Assembly (NCBI GenBank): GCA_002410125.1
Contig: DHQH01000023.1
Location: 1 to 23,589, forward strand
Length of the DNA: 23,589 nt
Direction of reading: 5' to 3'
From: Alphaproteobacteria bacterium UBA5343
GTDB taxonomy: Bacteria; Pseudomonadota; Alphaproteobacteria; RF32; UBA5343
Part shown: piece after piece, positions 13,502 to 21,120 of the stretch
Layout: each line of letters starts with the position of its first letter
How positions within the stretch are numbered: position 1 is the first letter of the stretch
Notes under the pieces: model-generated
The model's input: the letters and a program-made list of their open reading frames with translations, nothing else
Databases searched by the model: none
Told to the model about the DNA's origin: nothing
Position numbers and translations under genes: made by a program

Positions 13502-15532
13502 ATGGCAGAAAACAAACAAAACCCTAAAATAGAAACTAAAAAAGTTAAACTAACTAAAAAAGATTTAGATTCATTAAGAGCCGCAGGGTTAGATGATCCT
13601 AGTAAAGCTAAAACAGTTAGTGAAAATAGAATCACTATCGATAGAGATGGTGAAACAATCACTTATCTAAAGGATGAATATGGTAATTGGTCAGAAGCTG
13701 TATCTAAAGAAGAGTCACAACAAGAGCCTAAATTCCAAACAAAAGAGGAAGAAGAATCTGAAAAAGGTAAAGTAGATCCAAATGTACCAAGTACTACAGT
13801 TTCTAATGATTTAGAAGATAGTACTACTGCAGATAATAGACTAGACAATGCAGTAGATGATGCTATGCAACAAGCAGCCGAAAATGGTGAATTAGAAAAT
13901 AATGAAGATGAGTTTCATCAAAAATATAATGAAGCTGTTGTACAAGGTGTTAAGAAAACAGGCATGACAGAGTTAAAAGAAGGTACTCAGTTAAACACTA
14001 AAGATACATATAATCATTTAAGGGATTGGGCTGATAGTAAATATGGTAAAGATTATTTCTTATCTTCTCTTCCAGGCGGTGCTCATAGATATACTAAAGT
14101 ATGGCCAAGCATAACAGGTAGATTCTCAACCCTTACATATGCTCCAGAAGGTTTTTATAATGAGCATGGTAAAACAAAAGATAAAAGAAATAAAGTTACC
14201 TGTAAAATGAGACTATATAAAGATGGTCGTATGAGCTATCGTGGTAAAATTGATAAAAACATGGCTGATTTAATAATCAAACAAGCTATTAATGGTGGTT
14301 ATGGTAATATTCATTTAGACCCTCATATGTCAGCAGAAGAGCGAGAAGCAATTCAAAAGCTTGCTTTCAAACATGGTCTATCAGTAAACGGTAAGGTTAA
14401 TAGCACTGAAGAAGACCAATTATATGAATACAGAGATAATGCTATTAAAAAAGGTCAAGTCCCTGTAAAAATTCCAAATTATTTAAGTCTTGATGATAAG
14501 AAAAAATTAATGGATCTTATTAATGAAATGGGGGTTGATGTTGATGTTTGGTCAAAAGACAGTTATCCTCATAGAAAAAATGGTGTTTTTGCTAAAAACT
14601 ATGTTAAACACTGTTATAGTATAGCCAAGAAAGATTATCAAAAATTCTTAGATAATGGTGGACAACCTGATAAAGATGGTTTTTATAAAGTAACAAATGC
14701 CGATGGTGTTGAAGAAAGAAAACCTGTACCTTTTGTAAAAATAGATGGTAATGAAGTTAACTGTCCAATATTTATTGAAATTAAAAAAGAATGGAGTTTT
14801 AACGAAGAACAAAAATGGGCAATGATGGGTGCAATTGCTGGTAAAGGTGGTGTGCCATCTGGTGATCTTCTTCCTTTCCCTTATGGCTTCAAAAAAACTG
14901 CAATCCCAAGAGCTAAACAAGCATTTACAGGTGGTGAATTCGTAGATCCAGTAGGTGTGTATGAAGCAGAGTTAGAAGCATTAAAGAAAAATCCAGCAAA
15001 TGCTAAAAAATCAGAAGATACTTTAAAAAGATTAGCTAATGGCGCACAATGGAAGAGAATGTATGCAAGTGTGGCTCATAAAGACCTATCATCTCATCCA
15101 GAAAAGATAAAAAATGTATATGATGCTATCTATCAACCTTTCTACAAAAGAGATACAATGGGTGGTTCTCAAGAAGAGTTATTAGCAGAACAAGTAAGAC
15201 TTGAGCAAGAAAGAGCAGAAAGAGAAAGAAAAGCTGCGGAAAGAGAAGAACGAGATTCTAATCAATCTGGTGGACAATCTCAAGTAGGGACCCAAAATAG
15301 AGTAAATCAAGGAAATAATCCACAAAGAAAAACACCAAAACAACCACCTATAACAAAAGAAGAAAGAGAAAGTGCTCAAGATGTTATTGATCGAATCAGA
15401 GGTAGAAAATCAAGAGGTGATGCAAACAAAGACCTCTATGGTAAGGCTGGTAAAAAATCACCAGATATTGGTAAAAAACTAGATGAAATAACTCTTAAAC
15501 TATACAAACAAAGAGGCATTGATACCAAATAA
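13502..15532 (+). CDS. Large modular protein of unknown function, possible LPD7-like core
   Basis: A 676-residue protein without a recognised family name. The N-terminus (about 1-55) carries a short unit ending YLKDEYGNWSEA, the same hairpin type as in the preceding large protein. An acidic disordered stretch follows (about 65-140). The folded middle begins near LRDWADSKYGKDYFLSSLPG (about 170-190). Residues about 236-305 run strand (DGRMSYRGKI), helix (MADLIIKQAI), strand (NIHLD), helix (EEREAIQKLAFKHG), strand (LSVNGKV), an arrangement like the LPD7 type of large-polyvalent-protein-associated domains; residues about 318-351 may repeat part of it (VPVKIPNYLSLDDKKKLMDL...GVDVDV). Near 558-585 is a charged coiled coil (RLEQERAERERKAAER), then a Q/N/G linker and a short basic helical C-terminus. 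No signal peptide or membrane segment. It has its own promoter and terminator. The LPD7 suggestion is from pattern only. Confidence 0.82.
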   Translation: MAENKQNPKIETKKVKLTKKDLDSLRAAGLDDPSKAKTVSENRITIDRDGETITYLKDEYGNWSEAVSKEESQQEPKFQTKEEEESEKGKVDPNVPSTTVSNDLEDSTTADNRLDNAVDDAMQQAAENGELENNEDEFHQKYNEAVVQGVKKTGMTELKEGTQLNTKDTYNHLRDWADSKYGKDYFLSSLPGGAHRYTKVWPSITGRFSTLTYAPEGFYNEHGKTKDKRNKVTCKMRLYKDGRMSYRGKIDKNMADLIIKQAINGGYGNIHLDPHMSAEEREAIQKLAFKHGLSVNGKVNSTEEDQLYEYRDNAIKKGQVPVKIPNYLSLDDKKKLMDLINEMGVDVDVWSKDSYPHRKNGVFAKNYVKHCYSIAKKDYQKFLDNGGQPDKDGFYKVTNADGVEERKPVPFVKIDGNEVNCPIFIEIKKEWSFNEEQKWAMMGAIAGKGGVPSGDLLPFPYGFKKTAIPRAKQAFTGGEFVDPVGVYEAELEALKKNPANAKKSEDTLKRLANGAQWKRMYASVAHKDLSSHPEKIKNVYDAIYQPFYKRDTMGGSQEELLAEQVRLEQERAERERKAAEREERDSNQSGGQSQVGTQNRVNQGNNPQRKTPKQPPITKEERESAQDVIDRIRGRKSRGDANKDLYGKAGKKSPDIGKKLDEITLKLYKQRGIDTK

Positions 15533-15542
15533 CTCAAAAATT

Positions 15543-15572
15543 AAAAAGCTAGCCTAAATGGCTAGCTTTTTT
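15543..15572 (+). terminator. Intrinsic terminator after the 13502 gene
   Basis: A perfect stem AAAAAGCTAGCC/GGCTAGCTTTTT with a TAAAT loop runs into a T-run, 10 bp after the stop codon. Confidence 0.88.
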
Positions 15573-15578
15573 CTTATT

Positions 15579-15623
15579 GTCATCCTCGAGCCCAATTTAT
15601 TGGAATAGATCGGGGATCCAGAA
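15579..15623. repeat. GTCATCCTCGA...GGGGATCCAGAA palindromic repeat, copy 2
   Basis: Same termini as the element at 8549-8600 (GTCATCCTCGA and TCGGGGATCCAGAA), with a different centre that has its own inverted repeat CCCAAT-TT-ATTGG. Here it lies just after a terminator rather than before it. Confidence 0.6.
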
Positions 15624-15681
15624 CATATATAAACAAAATATAGTTACTAAATGACTGGAGTAAAATATTTGCAATTACCAC

Positions 15682-15694
15682 CCAATAAATTGGG
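15682..15694. repeat. 13-bp inverted copy of the repeat centre
   Basis: CCAATAAATTGGG here is the exact reverse complement of CCCAATTTATTGG at 15591-15603, 78 bp away. It is also part of the local palindrome CCCAAT-AA-ATTGGG (15681-15694). It could be a remnant of a second element. Confidence 0.35.
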
Positions 15695-15732
15695 TCTGAT
15701 GAGTTTTTAGATAAGGTGCATTACTTTCAAGG

Positions 15733-15777
15733 AAAGAAAAACTTGAGCTTAGCAAGTTACTAAGTGGGTTTTTCTTT
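15733..15777 (-). terminator. Intrinsic terminator of glgP
   Basis: AAAGAAAAAC (15733-15742) pairs with GTTTTTCTTT (15768-15777), with an inner CTTAG/CTAAG stem. Read on the minus strand it ends with TTTTTCTTT, 40 bp after the glgP stop codon. Confidence 0.6.
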
Positions 15778-15816
15778 ACTGATGAAAGTGATGTGATTTA
15801 GCTAAAAAGGCGAAGA

Positions 15817-18285
15817 TTATTTTACTGGTTTGATGTTCCAGATGTCTTTAGCATACTCCCCAATAGTCCTATCACTAGAGAATTTACCAATTCTAGCAAT
15901 ATTAAGAATTGATTTTTTAGCCCATAAATTTCTATCTTGATAATCTTTATCAACTTGTTCAAATGTCTTAACGAAATCATCAAAATCAGCCAAATTGAAG
16001 AAATAATCACCATTATTCATAATATTTTCCCAAAGCGGTTTAAATATTAGACACCCTTCTTCTTCACAGAAAACATTAGAGGTAATAGCATTCATAACTC
16101 GTTTAAGATTTGTTGATTTTTCTTGATAATCCCAAGGATTATAAGAGTTTTCTTCTTTCATTTTGATAATATCTTCAGCTCTCAAGCCAAATAAATAGAA
16201 ATTATCTTCACCAACCTCTTCTCTGATTTCAATATTAGCTCCATCATAAGTCCCAATAGTTAAGGCACCATTTAGTGCAAATTTCATATTACCAGTACCA
16301 CTTGCTTCAAACCCAGCTGTTGAGCATTGAACACTAACATCAGCACTAGGCATTAATTTTTCAGCCACAGATACCTTATAATCAGGAATAAACACGACCT
16401 TTAGCATATCTTTAACTCTAGAATCAGAGTTAATCACTGTTGCCAAGCTGTTAATGAATTTAATAGTAAGTTTTGCCATATGGTAGCCAGGAGCTGCCTT
16501 ACCTGCAAAAATATATGTCTTAGGAAAAGCTGGTTTTTTACCATCTTTAATTATAGAGAAATACTCATGGATGATATGCATCGCAGTTAAAAATTGTCTC
16601 TTATATTCATGAATTCTTTTTGCATGCACAATAAACATAGAATGAGGATTAATTCTAATTCCTGTATTTTCAAAAATATAGCTAGCCATTCTCATTTTGT
16701 TTATATCTTTAATTTCTAAAGCATTTTCCATAAATGATTTATTGCTAACATATTTTTCGAGCTTTTTAAGCTCTGATAAATCAGAAATCCAATCTTCACC
16801 AATTCTTTTAGTAATAAGATTAGCCAAATCAGTATTTGAATGTAGTAACCATCTTCTTGGTGTTATACCATTTGTTTTATTATTAAATTTCTTTGGCCAA
16901 TATTCATAAAAATGAGGAACTAGGTTTGATTTAACAAGCTCTGAGTGAAGAGCTGCCACACCATTAACAGAAAAAGAGCCAATGATAGAAAGGTTAGCCA
17001 TTCTAACCATTTGATTATCGCCAAATCCTTCAATGATTGACATCTTTGCAATTATATCATGGTTTTCTCCATATTCTTTTCTAGCCTTTTCTAAGAATTT
17101 TTCATTGATTAAATAGATAATTTGTAAATGACGAGGAAGCACATTACCCAAAATGCTAACCGACCATCTTTCTAATGCTTCTGGAAGTAGTGTATGGTTA
17201 GTATAAGCAAAGGTTTTAGTCGTGATTTCCCAAGCATTATCCCACTCATAACCATATTCATCAGTCAATACTCTCATCATCTCTGGAATAGCAATTGCTG
17301 GATGAGTATCATTTAATTGAATGCAAACTTTGTCAGGAAGATTAGTTAAATCATCCTCATTTTCTAAAAATCTTCTAATAATATCTTTAATAGCACAAGC
17401 CACAAAGAAATATTGTTGTGTTAGTCTAAGTTCTTTACCTTCTTGTACTTCATCATTTGGATATAATACTTTGGAAATGGTCTCAGTCTTAATCTTCTTA
17501 CCAACCGCTTTCATATATCCACCTTGGTTAAATTCCTTAATATCTAACTCATCATCACATCTTGCAGAAAATAATCTTAGATAGTTAACAGTTTTATTAC
17601 CATATCCAACAATAGGGAAATCATAAGGAATACCAATTAATTTTTGAGTATCAACCCAGGCATTAGATTTTGTGCCATCTGGGTGATGAATTTCTTCAAC
17701 TCTACCATATAAAGGAATAGTAACTTTTCTATCAGCTCTCTCAATTTGCCATGGAGAATTTTCTGCAGCCCAAGAATCCGCCTTTTCTATTTGATAACCA
17801 TTATCAAAAATCTGCTTAAATAAGCCAAATTTATAGTTAATACCATAACCAAAACCAGCAATATTCATACTAGCCATAGAATCTAAGAAACAAGCAGCAA
17901 GTCTCCCTAAACCACCATTACCAAGTGCAGGGTCATATTCTGTTTCAAAAATTTCTTCCCAATCATAAACAAAATCAAGTTTAAGATCTTTAAGGGAGTC
18001 AAAAATTCCTAGATTATGGAGGTTGTTTTCAAGCGATCTACCAATTAAGAACTCAAAAGAAAGGTAATAAACTTTTTTAGTTTTACTTTTTTCATATCTA
18101 GAAGCAGTTTCAAACATCTTATCCATAGCAATTTCACGAACAGCATATGCAACTGCAGTATAAATTTCATATCTATTAACTTCGCATTCCCGTTTACCAA
18201 TCATATATTTGATATAATGTTTAATAGATTTTTCTAATCTATCCATATATTGTTTTTTTTGTTTATTTGACTGAATTTTAGGCAA
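15817..18285 (-). CDS. glgP: Glycogen/alpha-glucan phosphorylase
   Basis: PLP-dependent cytoplasmic enzyme that removes glucose from the non-reducing ends of glycogen or other alpha-1,4-glucans with phosphate, giving glucose 1-phosphate. Family motifs are LSFEFLIGRSLENNL, ALGNGGLGRLAACFLDS, QLNDTHPAIAIPEM, NKTNGITPRRWL, VHAKRIHEYKRQ and EASGTGNMKFALNGALTIG, where Lys668 should bind PLP. The frame can be extended to a TTG at 18312, but an AGGAG lies 7 nt before a TTG at 18285, so I place the start there, giving 822 residues, a normal bacterial length; the first ATG is at 18246. No glycogen synthase, branching or debranching gene is in the window. It lies alone on the minus strand between the large-protein genes and the pcm-tolC block. 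Confidence 0.96.
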   Translation of the reverse strand: MPKIQSNKQKKQYMDRLEKSIKHYIKYMIGKRECEVNRYEIYTAVAYAVREIAMDKMFETASRYEKSKTKKVYYLSFEFLIGRSLENNLHNLGIFDSLKDLKLDFVYDWEEIFETEYDPALGNGGLGRLAACFLDSMASMNIAGFGYGINYKFGLFKQIFDNGYQIEKADSWAAENSPWQIERADRKVTIPLYGRVEEIHHPDGTKSNAWVDTQKLIGIPYDFPIVGYGNKTVNYLRLFSARCDDELDIKEFNQGGYMKAVGKKIKTETISKVLYPNDEVQEGKELRLTQQYFFVACAIKDIIRRFLENEDDLTNLPDKVCIQLNDTHPAIAIPEMMRVLTDEYGYEWDNAWEITTKTFAYTNHTLLPEALERWSVSILGNVLPRHLQIIYLINEKFLEKARKEYGENHDIIAKMSIIEGFGDNQMVRMANLSIIGSFSVNGVAALHSELVKSNLVPHFYEYWPKKFNNKTNGITPRRWLLHSNTDLANLITKRIGEDWISDLSELKKLEKYVSNKSFMENALEIKDINKMRMASYIFENTGIRINPHSMFIVHAKRIHEYKRQFLTAMHIIHEYFSIIKDGKKPAFPKTYIFAGKAAPGYHMAKLTIKFINSLATVINSDSRVKDMLKVVFIPDYKVSVAEKLMPSADVSVQCSTAGFEASGTGNMKFALNGALTIGTYDGANIEIREEVGEDNFYLFGLRAEDIIKMKEENSYNPWDYQEKSTNLKRVMNAITSNVFCEEEGCLIFKPLWENIMNNGDYFFNLADFDDFVKTFEQVDKDYQDRNLWAKKSILNIARIGKFSSDRTIGEYAKDIWNIKPVK

Positions 18286-18387
18286 TTTTTTTCTCCTGAG
18301 TTTATAAAACAAACTAATAATTTCAAAATATTTAATTGAATTTTAATCTACATAAGTTTAATAATGATTAAGAAACAAAGGAAATAA

Positions 18388-18987
18388 ATGATGATAAATA
18401 ACATAACTGACATTAAGAAAAATAAGACTTTATCACTCAAGAAACATAAATTTCAAAACCCTTCACTCATTGATATATTTGAATGTATAAATGAACATGA
18501 TTTTATTGAAGATTATGAAGTAGATTTCCTATATTCAAAAAGACATATAATATCAAATGATAAAATAAAAATACCATCCCCATTATTAGGCTTAAAAATA
18601 ATTGATTATGCCAATATTAAAAAGGATAGTTTAACTTTGATTGTCGATTCTTCAACAGGCTATCTCCCTGTATTTTGCTCTCATTTGGCAGCCACAGTAG
18701 TTGCAACCGATAAAAATGATAAAAATCTTAAATTATCAGATAAAATTATTAATAAATTGGAGATAAATAATATTATTATTGAAGATAACGAGTCTTTTAC
18801 AAGTTTTGCACCATTTACTAATATTATATTGATTAATCCAACTACTAAAGCTCCAAAAAAATTGATAAAGTTAATATCTGATAGTGGAAAATTGACTTAT
18901 ATGAAAAAAGATAATAATTTAATCCAAATAATAAATATTGATAAAGAAGAAAAAGAAGTGATATCTGAAGAAATGTTATCATTTTAA
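18388..18987 (+). CDS. Degenerate protein-L-isoaspartate methyltransferase-like protein
   Basis: A 199-residue protein in the place upstream of tolC where alphaproteobacteria often carry a Pcm-type methyltransferase. The fold pattern survives: SSTGYLPVFCSHLAATVVATDKN matches the Pcm GxGY..AVLAHLA..VVA.E.D region, NIILINPTTKAPKKLIKLISDSGKL matches FD.I.V.GA...P..L..QL...GRL, and the end EEMLSF matches the usual P.LPGF ending. The SAM-binding loop, normally rich in glycine, is reduced to DSSTGY, and the N-terminal segment that holds the catalytic motif in true Pcm is not recognisable. Enzyme activity is therefore doubtful. The reading frame is intact, with AAAGGA before the ATG at 18388. tolC starts 14 bp after its stop, so the two are probably co-transcribed. 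Confidence 0.7.
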   Translation: MMINNITDIKKNKTLSLKKHKFQNPSLIDIFECINEHDFIEDYEVDFLYSKRHIISNDKIKIPSPLLGLKIIDYANIKKDSLTLIVDSSTGYLPVFCSHLAATVVATDKNDKNLKLSDKIINKLEINNIIIEDNESFTSFAPFTNIILINPTTKAPKKLIKLISDSGKLTYMKKDNNLIQIINIDKEEKEVISEEMLSF

Positions 18988-19001
18988 ACTTAGGTGAAAA
19001 T

Positions 19002-20285
19002 ATGAAAAAAATACTTATAGCATTAACATTCATTCTAACTGTTCCAAATATGGCAAATGCTGAGACATTCATCTCTGCATTAAAGTCAGCTTACTCTTCA
19101 AACCCAACTCTATTAGCAAAACGTGCTAATCTGAAATATATTGAAGAGAATATCGATATAGCAAGATCTGGTTATCGCCCAGACATCTACGCAACAGCTA
19201 GTATCTCAAGGGAAGATGATGATAGGGTTATAGGTGATGTAAATACCATTAATAGCTCAGAAACACCATATGGTGTAGGAGCTCACCTAACCCAACCATT
19301 ATTCAGAGGTTTTAGAACTAATAATCAAGTTGAAGCAGCAAAATATAATGTCATAGCTGAAAAAAATGACTTACTTGCAACAGAACAATCAATTTTACTT
19401 TCTTCTGCCACATCTTATATTGATGTTTTAAGAGACGAATTAATTTTTGACCTTAGAGTTAATAATGAAAATGTCTTAAAAGAAAATCTAGAAGCTGCCA
19501 AAATTAGATTCAAAGCAGGTGAAATTACTAAAACCGATGTTTCTCAATCAGAATCAAGACTTGCCAGAGCCACTTCTCAAAGAATATCGGCAGAAGGTGA
19601 TTTAGAAAGTTCAAAAGCATTTTTTGAAAATATGATAGGTCATTTACCAAAAGATTTAGGATTACCTATTAAAGTAGAAAATAAAATGCCAACTTCTTTA
19701 GAAGAGGCAATTGATACTGCTATAGCTCAAAACTTCACTATTAGCTACTATCAAAATCTTGTAAAAGCCGCCAAAAGAGACACTGCTGCAATTAAAGGTG
19801 AGCTATTACCATCAATTGACTTAAAAGCAGATGCAACAAGGGATTGGGATTCTGTGCATGAAGATGATAGATATAGAAGGTATTCTTTAACCGCAGAAAT
19901 GACTATACCTCTTTATAAGTCAGGTAGTGTTAGAGCAAGAGCAAGGCAGGCTAAATATGCCAGTCTTCAAAGACAAGATTTATTAAATCAAGCTAAAAGA
20001 CAAGCAAGGGCAGATGTAACCTCAGCTTGGCAAAAATGGCAAGCAAATAAAGCTAAAATCAAGTCAACAAAATCTCAAATTGATGCAACTAAGCTAGCAC
20101 TTGAAGGTGTAACTATTGAATCAAAAGCAGGTTCAAGAACAGTTTTAGATGTATTAGATGCTGAGCAAGAATTACTAGATGCTAAAGTATCTATGGCAAT
20201 TGCTATGAGAGATGAATATTTATCAGCTCTAAATTTATTATCTGCAATTGGTGAATTTACTGCTAATAAATTTGAGATTAACTAA
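19002..20285 (+). CDS. tolC: TolC family outer membrane efflux/secretion channel
   Basis: A 427-residue outer-membrane factor that forms a trimeric beta-barrel plus periplasmic alpha-helical tunnel and joins inner-membrane pumps or type I secretion systems. The signal peptide is MKKILIALTFILTVPNMANA, with cleavage predicted after Ala20. The mature part has the expected duplicated helical pattern: an early SNPTLLAKRANL helix, GVGAHLTQPLFRGFRT, a mid-protein QSESRLARATSQRISAEGDL, then the second half with LKADATRDW, MTIPLYKSGSVRARARQAK and a C-terminal TVLDVLDAEQELLDAKVS. Length is typical. AGGTG lies before the ATG. The partner pump is not in the window, so substrates are unknown. It follows the Pcm-like gene by 14 bp. 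Confidence 0.95.
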   Translation: MKKILIALTFILTVPNMANAETFISALKSAYSSNPTLLAKRANLKYIEENIDIARSGYRPDIYATASISREDDDRVIGDVNTINSSETPYGVGAHLTQPLFRGFRTNNQVEAAKYNVIAEKNDLLATEQSILLSSATSYIDVLRDELIFDLRVNNENVLKENLEAAKIRFKAGEITKTDVSQSESRLARATSQRISAEGDLESSKAFFENMIGHLPKDLGLPIKVENKMPTSLEEAIDTAIAQNFTISYYQNLVKAAKRDTAAIKGELLPSIDLKADATRDWDSVHEDDRYRRYSLTAEMTIPLYKSGSVRARARQAKYASLQRQDLLNQAKRQARADVTSAWQKWQANKAKIKSTKSQIDATKLALEGVTIESKAGSRTVLDVLDAEQELLDAKVSMAIAMRDEYLSALNLLSAIGEFTANKFEIN

Positions 20286-20415
20286 AGACTATCTGTTGAA
20301 AAGCAATAAAAATCTATTTCTTGTTTTTTTCTAAACTGTTAACATTTTAGAAAACTATTATCTATATAATGCTAATAGTAAACAAGTATGATTTATTTTA
20401 GTTTGGGTGTATTAC
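20286..20415 (+). promoter_or_regulatory. Spacer with a likely popZ promoter
   Basis: A perfect TATAAT lies at 20365-20370, 46 bp before the popZ start. No good -35 is in register; TTAACA at 20339 is 20 nt upstream. An inverted repeat TCTAAA...TTTAGA spans about 20330-20351. No clear terminator follows tolC. Confidence 0.4.
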
Positions 20416-20988
20416 ATGGCAGAAAATCAAGATCCATCTATGGAAGAAATCTTATCATCAATTAGACGAATACTAACTGATGAAGAAGAACCTAATGTAG
20501 AAAAAGAAGAAAAACCAGAACCAAAATCAGAAATTGCAGAGGAAGAAAAACAAAATATTTCTGACCCAATTGTGAATGAGGTTGAGGTAAAAGTTGAAGA
20601 AAAACCACAAGCTGAGGAAGTTAAACCAGAAGAAAAAGAAGAAATTGTTGAAACTCCAGTAGAAAATGTGGTAGAAAAAGAATATAAACCAGATAACAGT
20701 GAAACAGTATTAGATTTGAGTAAAGCTATGCAAGTTGATGATAAAGAAACAATGGTTTCTAAAAAAACCGAAACAGAAACAGTAAAACAAGTTTCAAACC
20801 TAGTAAAAACAGTTGTTGAACAACGCTCAGCAGCCATTGGTGAAGGTAATGCTACAATTGAAAATATTGTAAGAGAACTCTTAAAACCAATGATTAAAGA
20901 ATGGTTAGATGCAAATCTTCCTTATGTTGTTGAAAAGGTTGTTAAAAAAGAAGTTGAACGAGTCATCGAAAAGGCTGGTAATTTCTAA
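20416..20988 (+). CDS. popZ: PopZ/DUF2497 family cell-pole organising protein
   Basis: In alphaproteobacteria PopZ self-assembles at the cell pole, holds the chromosome origin through ParB and recruits regulators. This 190-residue copy has the three parts of the family: an N-terminal helix DPSMEEILSSIRRILTDEE (6-24), a long acidic, proline-containing disordered linker (about 25-110, rich in E, K, P and V), and C-terminal helices including ENIVRELLKPMIKEWLDANL and the last helix VVKKEVERVIEKAG. The frame opens with an in-frame GTG at 20407, but the ATG at 20416 gives the conserved MAENQDPSMEE start. The Shine-Dalgarno is weak. It lies between tolC and valS on the same strand, an order I associate with alphaproteobacteria, and has its own -10 box and terminator. 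Confidence 0.93.
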   Translation: MAENQDPSMEEILSSIRRILTDEEEPNVEKEEKPEPKSEIAEEEKQNISDPIVNEVEVKVEEKPQAEEVKPEEKEEIVETPVENVVEKEYKPDNSETVLDLSKAMQVDDKETMVSKKTETETVKQVSNLVKTVVEQRSAAIGEGNATIENIVRELLKPMIKEWLDANLPYVVEKVVKKEVERVIEKAGNF

Positions 20989-21023
20989 TCTATAAGGTTA
21001 GGAAATTATTAGCCTATGATTAA

Positions 21024-21057
21024 AACCCTCACAAATTTTGTGGGGGTTATTCTTTTC
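21024..21057 (+). terminator. Intrinsic terminator of popZ
   Basis: AACCCTCACAAA pairs with TTTGTGGGGGTT (one T-G wobble at 21029/21043), followed by ATTCTTTTCTT. Confidence 0.8.
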
Positions 21058-21120
21058 TTGAATTTTAGAAAAAAATCCATTATTAAATTAAAAAATATTT
21101 ATAAACTAAAGGCAAATAAA

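Noticed and set aside
13502..13516. Similar first residues MAEN in the 13502 protein and in PopZ
   Set aside because: Only four residues match, and the rest of the two N-termini has nothing in common, so this is chance.
19002..20285. TolC as the secretion channel for the two large proteins
   Set aside because: tolC lies in a conserved housekeeping block, no type I ABC transporter or membrane-fusion gene is present, and the large proteins show no glycine/aspartate RTX repeats.
20427..20837. 136-codon minus-strand frame over popZ, rich in serine, threonine and phenylalanine
   Set aside because: It is the complement of the glutamate/lysine-rich PopZ linker; GAA/GTT codons read backwards give TTC/AAC-type bias, so no gene is needed to explain it.
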